NCBI GenBank assembly: GCA_030374765.1
Contig: JARGXX010000098.1
Location: 1,054,001 to 1,118,000 of the forward strand
From: Agarophyton chilense
Lineage: Eukaryota > Rhodophyta > Florideophyceae > Gracilariales > Gracilariaceae
Direction of reading: 5' to 3'
DNA: 64,000 bases
Shown here: one piece after another, positions 22,176 to 32,300 of the stretch
How the letters are laid out: every line of letters begins with the position of its first letter
Position numbering within the stretch: the first letter of the stretch is position 1
Position numbers and translations under genes: made by a program
The notes under the pieces: generated by a model
Databases searched by the model: none
Told to the model about the DNA's origin: nothing
What the model saw: only the letters and a program-made list of their open reading frames with translations

Positions 22176-25100
22176 CTCCCCCTCGTTCCAATCTCCTGAC
22201 AATCATTCCCACCAGATTACACATAAGCATGTGCTTTTCTTTCGACAACGCTTTGGTGAAAACATCAGCTGTCATTTGCGCAGTTTTCAAGTACTTCAAA
22301 CAGACGTAGCCATCTTGAACAGCCTTGTGCACAAAATGATACTTCACGTCGATGTGTTTGCTCGTCTCGTTGATGGTCTCCTCCTTGCTGAATTTCAACA
22401 TTCCCTCGTTATCACCAAAGATTGTCAAAGGTGTTTCTGCCACGCCATATTTCAACAAAAAATCTTCGTAGCCATAAACCTTCGCGCACTGCAAATTACA
22501 TCGCAACGTACTCTGCTTCAAGTGTTGACTGCGCGACTAGAGTCTGTTTCTTCGAGCGCCATGCAATGGCTCCCCCACAGAACTTGAAAACGTACCCACT
22601 AGTCGACTTGCGGTCTGACCGATCACCAGCAAAATCCGCATCTGAATACCCTACCAGTACACCTTTTCCTTTCTTGTAGACAATATCTGCATTAACTGCA
22701 GTTTTCAAGTACTTCAAGATGTTCATTGCAGCATTCCAATGCTCCCTATTATAGGTCTGCATAAAACGGGCCAAGTAGGAAACAGAAAATGCAATGTCAG
22801 GTCGAACTGTGTTGTCCAAATGCATCAGTGATCCAACTAGTCCCCTGTAGGGTAGACCTTCTCTCCCTTCTGTTTTCGTCGCCGGCAAGTTCGAGTGTTG
22901 CAAAGGGACGTACGCATCGGCCGCATGAGAAATTCTGAAGCGCTTCAAGAGCTCCAAGATCATGGATTTGTTGTGAATGCAAATCTGGTTCTTCGTAGCC
23001 TCGCGTTCGATAATCACACCAAGAAACTTCTTCGGGTTCTCAGTGATTCTTATTTTCACGAAAGTTTACAACTTCCTCATGAACTGCTGGATGTCACTTC
23101 TTTCTTTCCCAGTAACCAAACCATCATCTACATACATCACAATACAAACTCTTCTCGATCCCTTGCCATAGAAGAACAAACTCGGATCGATTTGTGATTG
23201 AGTACATCCGATTTGGTCCATCACAGAAACAAACTTCTTCCTCCAGGCACGTGAAGCTTGTTTTGTGCCGTAGATTGCCTTCAGCAAGCGTAGCACATGA
23301 CTTTCTTTGCCCTTGATGACAAACCCCTTGCGCTGCGTCATGTACAACTCCTCTTCTAGATCGCCGTAGAGAAAAGCAGTTTGGACGTCAAACTGAATCA
23401 TGAGAAGATCTTGTTCTAGTGCCATGGCTAGTAGTGTGCGGATGGTATCATACTTGGCTACTGGCGCCAACAACTCACCGTAGTCAATTCTCCTTCGCTG
23501 AGAGAAACCGCGTGCGACCAAACGAGCCCTGTACCGGGTCACTTGACCGTTTTCATCACGCTTCTTGAAGAATATCCATCGGTTGTCAATCGGAGTGCAG
23601 TTTGCCGGGCGCGGGAAAAGTTTCCATACTTCCCATTGCTTCATGTTGCCCATCTCTTCTTCCATTGATTGAACCCAGTTCTTTGCATCCGGAGCACGCA
23701 TAGCCTCTTCATGAGTGCTGGGGTCATAAGCCGTCGAATCACTCAGCACGCTCTGTGCAATCAATGCAAGCGCAGTGTCCGGCGTGTAGCGCGACGTCCG
23801 TTCAGGAGTTCTAGTAGATCGTCGTAGCTCCGCAGGATAGTGAGTGACGTCCTCCGGGTCGTAAGTAAAATCTTGTTCAGCATCAACGAAAACATCCTCT
23901 TCTTTGGCCTCTTGTTTCTCATCCTTATATTCAGTGCCTCTTCTGTCTTCTGCAATTATCATTTCATCATCGTGGGACACTTCTACTTCAGAACCTGTGA
24001 TGTTCTCCTCCAGTGGAATCATTTCTTCAATGATAGAGCCCACTGTAGACAAATCAAGCTCTTGACACAGTTCATCACCTTCCTGTTCCAACCTACGACA
24101 ATTTCATTGAACGATACTTCCTTTGTGAAAATGATCTTCGATGCTTCTGGTAGATACACTCTGTAACAGGTTCCCTTGTCTTAACCCACCAGCACTCCTC
24201 TCATAGGACGAGCACTGTACTTGTCACTTTTTGTTCTTCTCTCCTTGTGTATATGAACAAAACATTCTGTTCCAAATGTCCGAAGATGGGATATGTTCGG
24301 CCTATTGCCCGTGAACGCTTCGAGGGGAGTCACCTCGCGCTGATCGCTTCGCTTCGTGTACATTCGGTTGCGCAGGTAGTTTGCAGTACGTACAGCTTCA
24401 TCCCATAACTGAGTGTAGCGAGGAGTTCCAGCCAATGTTAGCAGCATTGTCCGCGCTTTGTCATTGAGTATACCATTCAAACGTTCGGCTTTGCCGTTTG
24501 ACTCTGGACTATACGCTGGTGAAGGCTCAAGGACAACCCCTTTGTCCTGTAACCACTTCGTGAATGAATTGCTCTCATACTCGCCTGCATTATCGAACAG
24601 AAATCTCTTAAGCTTCAGTTCCGACTGAGTTTCAAACTCATATATCATCTGCATCAACGCATCCTCACAGGAGGACCTCTTCCTCAAGAACCTCACAGAG
24701 GACAAGCAGCTCTTGTCTTCATATGCCGTCACAATATACCTTGCTCCAGAGAGAGACTGTACCTTGATTGGACCCATTACATCGGTATGAAAGAGTTCTA
24801 GAATGCTCTTTGTCATTCGTTCCTTCTCAGTTATTGGGAGTCGGGGTGCTTTGACTGCTTTGCCTAACGCACATGGCTCACAGTGAACCATCTTCTTGAC
24901 TCCTTCCAACGATACGCCTTTCACAATCATGAGCGTTTTTCGTAGATACTGGTTGCTGGGATGGCGCAATCTGTTGTTCCAAACCTTCGTAAAACTCTGA
25001 TCATCATTGGCAACCAATGCAGAATCCTCATCCTCTGATCGATGTGTTAGGAGTAGTTCATAGAGCCCTTCGTCGCGCTCTACAGCAATAGCCAATTGTT

Positions 25101-25189
25101 TGTTACTGCCATGTCTTCCTAGCAACGCACCGCCGTTGTCACGTAGATGGTTTGACTTCTGGTGGAGATGGGAATTATTTTTCTGTGAG
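21938..25189 (-). mobile_element. Ty1/copia retrotransposon, partial, broken (few breaks)
   Basis: Minus-strand element. GAG-pre-integrase and integrase at 24181-25125 (CEPCALGKAVKAPRLP zinc region, HTDVMGP, FDNAGEYESN, SPESNGKAERLN). Reverse transcriptase at 23066-24091 (WIFFKKRDENGQVTRYRAR, FDVQTAFLYGDLEEELYM, YVDDGLVTG). RNase H at 22162-23059 (SDADFAGDRSDRKSTSGY, TLEAEYVAM). Then the polypurine tract and 3' LTR. The coding frame is open right up to the piggyBac-like transposon boundary at 25189/25190. gag, protease and 5' LTR are not seen. The domains read well, so it is younger than the copias to its left. Confidence 0.85.
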
Positions 25190-25528
25190 ATATCCCTAAT
25201 GCCAGATTTTAAGGTCCGCTATAGCGAACCGTGTTTTTGGCACTATAGTGGTTCGGCTAGACTTAACTATTGGCCAATCTAAGTTAAAAGGCATCATCCA
25301 GGGCCTTACTACGATCTATCCACCAAATTTCAGCCTTAGATGTTGCCAAATTTCTCAATGGTGAAGGATAGAACACAGAGCTCCAGACATGAAACCGCAA
25401 CCTAAAAAATGCCGTTAAGTGCGCTATACCGCACCCATAGGCCCGATCTTTGTCTTCCAAATTCCCCCCTTTTTACTGCACTACTGCTCCTAGACAAGAA
25501 ACTACGTCCTGCGTTGCCTATGTGTGGA

Positions 25529-28500
25529 TCACTCACTACCAGAATCGGTCTCTCTAGACCTACGTCTTCGATTAGACCGCACGGAACCATTGCTTTGATC
25601 ACCTTGTGCCCCACTGCCACTACCACTTTCACCATTGCTTTCTGTTTCTGTGGTAACCACAGGCGGGGGCGTTCTTCGACCTTCGAGCCGCTTGTTTGCG
25701 TGCCAGAGGGTCCAACAGCTTTTCCTAAGTCCTGGATAGATACGTATGCACAAATGAACGGAAAAAAGATCACAGCAGTAAGCAGATCTATGCCCCCTCC
25801 AACCAGGCTTTTTCAACCCGCACCATGCACAATAAACGAGCTGTTTCTGCTGAGAAGTGTGGCCGTTAACAGCAAGTCGCAATGAAACGCCATAGGTTCC
25901 GTTGAAGAACACGAGCCTGTTTCTCTTCCGATTTCGTGCCAAATCAACCAACCGTTTCACATCATCTGCTGCCGTTACTTCCTCTACACTCAATACCTCA
26001 GAGCTTTGCATTTGAATAGCTGCAGCATAGCTAATCAAATACTGTGATACGTCAAACATGAAATCTGCCGTTGCTTGAACCTTATTTAGACAGTTGCGAT
26101 AGTTGTATAGTGACTTGAAAGATTCCGACGTCTGCAACAAGTCTTGTCGCTCAAACATTCTCCATGCAAAGATGGAATTAATTGCAATCGTCTTCAATGT
26201 CTGCGACACGATTTTCTGCTCCCATTTGAAATGGGATGTTGAGCTGCGCAAGATGGCTCTCTGTTGCGTGGCTCCATCTACACCAGCTTTAGTCTTAGAA
26301 TAGAAACTCTGTGTGTGACGCGTGTTTGAACAGCTTCAAGGGTGGAAAACAGCCGTTGTCAAGGACATGTTTGTCAACAATTTTCCAAAACTTGTGCCGA
26401 GTCTTTAGTAGGTCCATGTACTCTGCCGTAACGAAAGCCGGAAAAGAGACTTCTTCCTCATGTGCCCACTGCACCAAAGGCCTTGCAGCGTCTTCAATAA
26501 TATGCCTGCACGCGGTAAGGATACTTCCCGTGCATTCTATGAGGACTGAGTAGACAATTCCAGTCTCTGCAGCCACAACAAACATACAGTAGCGAAGACC
26601 CAGCGCGATTAGCTGGTGTAAAACCTGTGCCCTGTGCTCCTTAGGCACATACTTCCGAAATACTTCATCGCCAAAAGTGAAACGCACGACATCCAAAGAC
26701 GCCAACTGCATCACTTCTCCAAGCGTTGTTGCCGCCACCTTAGTCTTGATCTCCACAGCAATCAGCGCGATCCGCATTCCATCCATTTGTATAACATCCT
26801 CCTAAAACCAAAGCCCAAAAAACTCTGTATCCATACACAAAACACCGTCTGGAGAGAAAGCAAGGTACCTCGAGTTTCTAGCTGACACCATCGCCACTTC
26901 ATAGAAAGCCTTCACAAAGGGAATCGCCTCCAGCGCATTAGTAACAGCTTGTTCGTTTATAGTTCCCCTCATCATGGCCTCTGTAGACGCTTTCGAGCTG
27001 AACCATCCCCGATGCAAGACGTCAAACCATTGCTGCAGTGTCCTTTCCTCTTCAACGGTGCCACCCTCCATGCCCATCATGTGCAAAACATCCGAATTCG
27101 CCATCAACAAGTGCCCATCATTTGTCCCTGTTACCCTGAACTGGCGCAGCACGAACCAGTCAGCGCATCGCTGACCCAGGGTTAGCACACTAGAACCCTC
27201 ACGTATTCGGCCCTCCGCGATCTCCCGAAAAGATTGAAGCGTATGATCGCTGCTTAGTCCACCCCTGAACAAAGTTTTGTTCAATTTTGTGTTAGATCGC
27301 GGCACAGCGACCCAGGTGTTCATATTGCTCTGCAACACCGGCTGTACGGTATACAAAAACCTGAGTAACTTGCAAAATTTAACTGTTCCACACTCCCTGA
27401 CTGCTATTGCCGCAATCGTTTTCTGTCCTACTCTTCGATCAGAAGCATTAGCAGTCTTAGTGGCAAAGAACACTTCTGGGCCCAACATCGGGTCGTCGTC
27501 TATGACGTACGGCCTGCGCCTGTCGAATCCAGCCAACAATTCTTCCCGAGCATCTCTATCGACACCACGGGACTCTCCAGCTGCTGTGCTTGGCACGACG
27601 CGGGAAATATCAACGCCCTGAACTGACGAGTCTGCTACGGAAGACTGACGCTGGGAATTTGAAGCCGCACCTTCTGTTGCTTGTACAGCATGCACGGACA
27701 CCTCCAGGATAACTCTTTCGTCTGATGTGCTTTCGGCCTCTTTCTCTAAATCTCCTCGAAGTGGATTTAGGAACGATTTGGCTACAAAGGAATGGCATCC
27801 AAAAATGAGGTCAGGCATGACAAAAAAAGAACCTAGGCCATGTTCCATCAGTATCTCCATAAAAGCTTCCTTTTCATAGCCTCGATCAGCTGTAACAATA
27901 CACCCTGTAAGAGTTTGCTCCCCACGACCATCCATGAGGGATGCCATTAGCTTCCTGACAGATTCCACTTGCGACTCCTCACGTCGCCGAAACCTTATGG
28001 AAAGCACGATCCTGAAAAGAGCGCCCGCTACCGCATCCGCAGAATGCCCCTGCTTGTCTGCTTTCCGAGAGCTAAACATTTTTACCTGGTTGTCGGTTGC
28101 TCTGGTGCGGAACAGATCATCATTCAGCATCGCCAACAAGTGCAACGGCGTGAAGAAGGGTTTGCGAGGTTTTCAAAAAGCCAGAGTCTCAAATTCAGTG
28201 CGATAACGCGTTTGATCCCTCTGTGCACTCCAACTGAAACTTCTCTGACTTCCCCTGGCGGTTGGACGATAGGCCAAAACATTTGCGGCAAATAATCGGA
28301 CAGATTCTAACGACAGAGGGATGTATTATGCTTGTATTCGAATAAACATGGCCTTTTCAAAACTAAAACCAGTTGTGTGAGAAAAAAGGAGGACGGCGAG
28401 GTTTCTATACATGTAGGAGAGTAAAACATGGTCACTAAAAATATTGTTGAGACGGATGCGTTCATTTAACGACTCCATCAATTGCCTTAGCAATCCATTG

Positions 28501-29027
28501 GCCAACAAGACAACAAACCCACAACGCGTCGGAGCAAGATTCTTGACGTTGCATTCAACCTTTATGTTGGACATGGACACACTGCAGAGCAAACGAGCAT
28601 GATGCTGAATGAAGCTATCCCCGAACTCCTTCTCCAGAACCACCTTGTTGCATTCAGTGCTACTCAGTGTTCATCCATAGCTTGCGTCGTGACCAGTCTT
28701 CCCCCCTCTTCCACGACCCGCACTTCCTCTTCCTCTTGTTCCTGCTTCGCTTCCTGATCCTCCCCGCCCCCTAGCCCGCGGTCCAGTCTTCGATAATGGT
28801 CTCCCAGAGGTCTCACCTGCTGCGACATTTGAACGAGCCGCACCTCCTGTGGTGCGCGCCCTAACGGGGGAACCGGATGCGTTTGGATGCACTGCGTTTT
28901 CTTGACTGCCGCCCGTGACATCGGAGTCAACAGTTGCGAGTGGAGTGGGGTGTGCAGCCACATTTGAGGCGCGGATGGGTTGATAAAACATCATCATGGA
29001 AGGCAGGCACCCCTGGGTGACAGGCAA
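25529..29027 (-). pseudogene. PiggyBac-type transposase with inserted PD-(D/E)XK nuclease
   Basis: Order on the minus strand: 28671-29027, about 118 residues rich in RGRGG; 28326-28643, 105 residues, unassigned; ~26805-28210, transposase core. The core has DNQVKMFSSRKADKQGHSA, then TADRGYEKEAFMEILMEHGL, where D at 27885-27887 fits the second catalytic Asp. A nuclease-like region follows (~26530-27180). Then comes YSKTKAGVDGATQQRA, whose D at 26276-26278 fits the third Asp (GGVD in piggyBac), and WEQKIVSQTLKTIAINS. The C-terminus is a Cys/His cluster, CAWCG...YCC...VHLCI...LWH (25700-25831), like the piggyBac cysteine-rich domain that binds the transposon ends. An in-frame TAG lies at 26802-26804 and the frame changes near 26295. 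Domain assignment is by motif reading only. Confidence 0.7.
26530..27180 (-). other. YqaJ / lambda-exonuclease-like nuclease domain within the transposase
   Basis: Motifs in the right order and spacing for the YqaJ branch of PD-(D/E)XK nucleases. CADWFVLRQFRVTGTNDG starts at about 27165 (compare W-x2-LR-x2-RIT-x-S). GTINE is at 26952-26966 (G-x3-E motif), SPDG at 26844-26855 (metal-binding Asp) and AVEIKTK near 26755 (E-x-K). RAQVLHQLIALGLRYC (Q-hydrophobic-HQ helix) follows. Such nucleases degrade or resect DNA in phage recombination and viral replication. The TAG at 26802-26804 falls between SPDG and E-x-K in this copy. Confidence 0.65.
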
Positions 29028-29378
29028 GGCCGGTTCTCAGCCGATTCTGGATCTTTAAAGTGGCGAGAGTTCCACGCTCCATCTGGATTTAAAACCAGCT
29101 CAAAGAGTTGTAGTAAAAAGAGCCAATTTGGCACGTGAGGGGTAGCAATGGGACCCCTGAAACGGCTCGTGTTCGGTATAGCGAACCTAAGGCCAAAACG
29201 GTCAAATCGGAATTTTCCACCTAGGATCGGTATAGCGAACACATGCGGCATTAGGGATATCGGGGTTGTCAAATTAATGTGAAATGTCAATTTAGTGTAC
29301 AATCGGATACAACAAAGTTTGATATTTAGGTAGAGCAAAACACCCTATCCACACACACATGTGCCTATACCATCACCA

Positions 29379-32300
29379 CTACGCTCTCAGCTCCATCGTT
29401 CGAAACTCACCCTTATTCACATCTTTCTCCTGCGTTACCGGCGCAGATTCATCGAGCAGTTCTTTCGCTAGCCATCGCACGGCCTCATCCCGACTATCAA
29501 CACACTCACACAGCCTGGAATACAGGCAAGTCAAGTGCTGCGCCCATCCATCAGTCCGCCTCATCTTTCTTAACTGCTGCAGCAAGAACACGGCTTCCGC
29601 TCTTCGACCTGCCGGTAATGGACACTTCCCAGCGCGATGACCGTCTGCATTGTATTGCCCAAGGACTCTGGAACAGGTTTCAACCACGCACTTCCCGCTT
29701 TCTTCTTTTATACTCACATGGGTCCTGTTACTCGGCGCTCCGTCTGCAAGTTGGAACAGTTTCTTTTGACATCCTCTCACGAAGCGTGGTCGGCCTCGTA
29801 CGTGCCCTTCTTCCGCTCCTCTGGCGAGTATCCGTACCAAATCTTGCTTCGTTGTCGGCGATGTATTCGAGCCCATACGGCTCAAACCGTCTTTGACACA
29901 CTCGACTAATCGCATATCATTCACTTCCCGTCGCTCACGCTCCTCAACATTGTAGTTTTTCTCGTAACCTCGCTTTCTTTCTTTGAACAACATGTCTGTC
30001 ACTAGCTTTCCAAACTCCTGCCACACTTCGTCGTTCACATTCGCACCACGCTCCCCAGATCCCTGCTTCATTGCAATTATCACCACCTCCGTGGCCTGGA
30101 TCCAAAGAGGGTCATTGCATTCTTCTTCCTTCTCCTTGGCGTTCAACCCATTCGCTTCCCCAATGTTCACCAGATTCCGTCTGAGACTTCTATGGGCGCT
30201 GCTACTCACCATAATCTTTCCCAAAACGCGGAGTACATTTGCTGTTTGAGAAGCCTTCACAGCTGCCGGGGTTTCATCACTTCGATACATCCGAGAGAGC
30301 AGCTTCAATAATCGGGTACTCAGAGCGTAACGATTACCCCGCGAAATGTTCTCGCGTGACACAATTCCTAGCATGCCCTCAATAAGTGCACTCCAACTGG
30401 CTTCGTCATTGCCAAACGACAACTCTTCCAGCCCTTGCAACGTCACATCTTGCACTTGAGACACACCTTCTCCGATACCAGAACTTTTTGCCGTTTCGTT
30501 GGTGGCTTGTCTGCCCAACGACAACACCATGAGCACTTCTACAAGCACTCGTGAACTACTCGGGGTAAACTTGTCAGCCAGTCTCTTCCGAGCGCTTATA
30601 AGACCTTCTGACAAGATTCGCAATGCTTTTTCATCCACTACCTCAAGCTTCTTTTCTCTAGATTTGTGGCTGCTGTCATTTCTCATGAGCTGACGACCTC
30701 CAGTGGCTTCACTCAGAGCACACCACACAGATTCCCACAAACTCACCGTTCCGAGTCTCTTTGTTACTTCCGGATCTTCGGCAAGCGGTCTAGATTCTTC
30801 ACTATCGGTAGTTGCAACAAACGAAGGAATCCAAAAGCTTGATCCAGCTGGTTTAGACGACGAAGAAGATCTTCCAAGAGGCGGGGCTCTCAGTTCCGGT
30901 GCCGAAATTGACGGGCGTTCGACAACCAGTCCAGCTGCATCAAGTAGTTCCAACAAGGCGGAAACCCCAGCCACCGCAACCTCTCCGTCTCTGCTCGCCC
31001 CAGCGACGCCCGCAGCGCGAAGCATTTTTCGCCAAAGACCACCCGTTCCCCCATCCGTCAGCATCATAAACAAAGGGCGATTATCCTCATCCGTCAAAAC
31101 TGAGAGTCGCGGCATAGCAGTGCGCAGCAGCTTAGCAACACCAGCAAGGGCAAGAACACGCGTCTCATTCCATTGCTTTCGAGGGGTATCTCGACTGTGA
31201 TGCAACAACAACTGCACATCGCTGCGGCTCTTCGCGAGGGGTGGCTCTTCTTCCGCCGCCACCGCCGTGCTTCCGCCTTGCATAACTTCTTCGAGCAACG
31301 GTAGCAAAGCCTTTTCTACACAGCTATTCCATGCGACGGCCGATAGTCGAGAGCTATGTGCCGAAAGCGCCCCCGTGAGCGTCTTCACCGCACAGTTTCG
31401 AATTTCTGGTCTGTCGTCCATACTGACCTCCTTCAATGCTTGAAAGAGAGCAACCCATAATTCGTCATCTTTTCCAACTTGACCCACTTTGGCTAAGAAA
31501 TCGGCTGTTCTCCACATAAGGCCAATGGATGTCAACGCCACATTCACGTCATGAACCTGACTGCTGCAGAGCCGTAGCAAATCCAACCACAGTGGGAAAG
31601 AACTCTTCGTGATCGATGAAAGAAAGTCGTCTGCGATGAACTGTACCAATTTGAACCCATCAGACACCGTTTCCGGGGAGGGTTCAAAGATAACAGGCGT
31701 GCCGCTTGCAAGCGCCAACTCTTCCTTTCTATAATCACTGTGCCCGTCTGCATTTCGTTGGACTCTTGTGCCTGTTGCTATGCTTAGTATTTGGAGAATA
31801 ATGCGCCATGCAGAGTCTCCTTTCAGATGCTCGCCATGCTTCTCGAGGATTGAATATACAGATGACAGCGTTCCAGAGTGGACATCGGCATATGGTGACG
31901 ACAATAGATCCAAAAAGGGTCGAACTATCCGCTCGTGAGCTATGATGATGTGACAATCGCCTTGCAAAGCGCCACACGCGATTTTGGTCAGTGAAGCCAA
32001 GGCAAACAAACGAAGCGGTTGCGAAGCGGTGTCCACGCAAATCGATGTCAAATGACCGGTCACGAGCTGCCAAAGAGCCGACGGCTCCGAGGCTTGTCCA
32101 GAGTCTGGACGGCGCAAAGCGCTCAAGATCGCAATCTCCGCGCCGGCAATACCAAACAGACGCACGGAGCCACCAGAATCAGCGCTCAACCTAGCAGAGT
32201 CATCGCCCTTATTGTTCTTGCTCATCTGCGCGACAGACAGTCTCGAGCAGCGCACAAGCGCCGAAACAAGGTCATGGCATGAATGCCATGGCAACTCCGA

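Larger units (their letters stand above)
25190..29260 (-). mobile_element. PiggyBac-like DNA transposon carrying a YqaJ-type nuclease
   Basis: Terminal inverted repeats: ATATCCCTAATGCC at 25190-25203 and its reverse complement ending at 29260. GCTATAGCGAAC-type inner repeats are on both sides (near 25217-25230, 29176-29186 and 29228-29240). If ATAT is the duplicated target, the element itself starts CCCTAATGCC. All coding is on the minus strand, in five open pieces: an RGG-rich N-terminus, a piggyBac-type catalytic core, an inserted nuclease and a cysteine-rich C-terminus. It lies 118 bp beyond the MON2 stop codon and cuts off the copia on its left. The copy is disabled by at least one in-frame stop and a frame change, so it is recent but probably dead. 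Confidence 0.8.

Noticed and set aside
22231-22587. Plus-strand frames over the copia RNase H region
   Set aside because: Antisense shadows of the minus-strand copia genes.
26786-26850. Short intron instead of a stop in the nuclease domain
   Set aside because: A good TTTTAG acceptor exists, but none of the GT donors nearby gives a length that keeps the reading frame, so I call it an in-frame stop of a dead DNA transposon copy.
30703-31200. 165-residue plus-strand frame inside MON2
   Set aside because: Ser/Ala-rich antisense shadow of MON2, no conserved motif.
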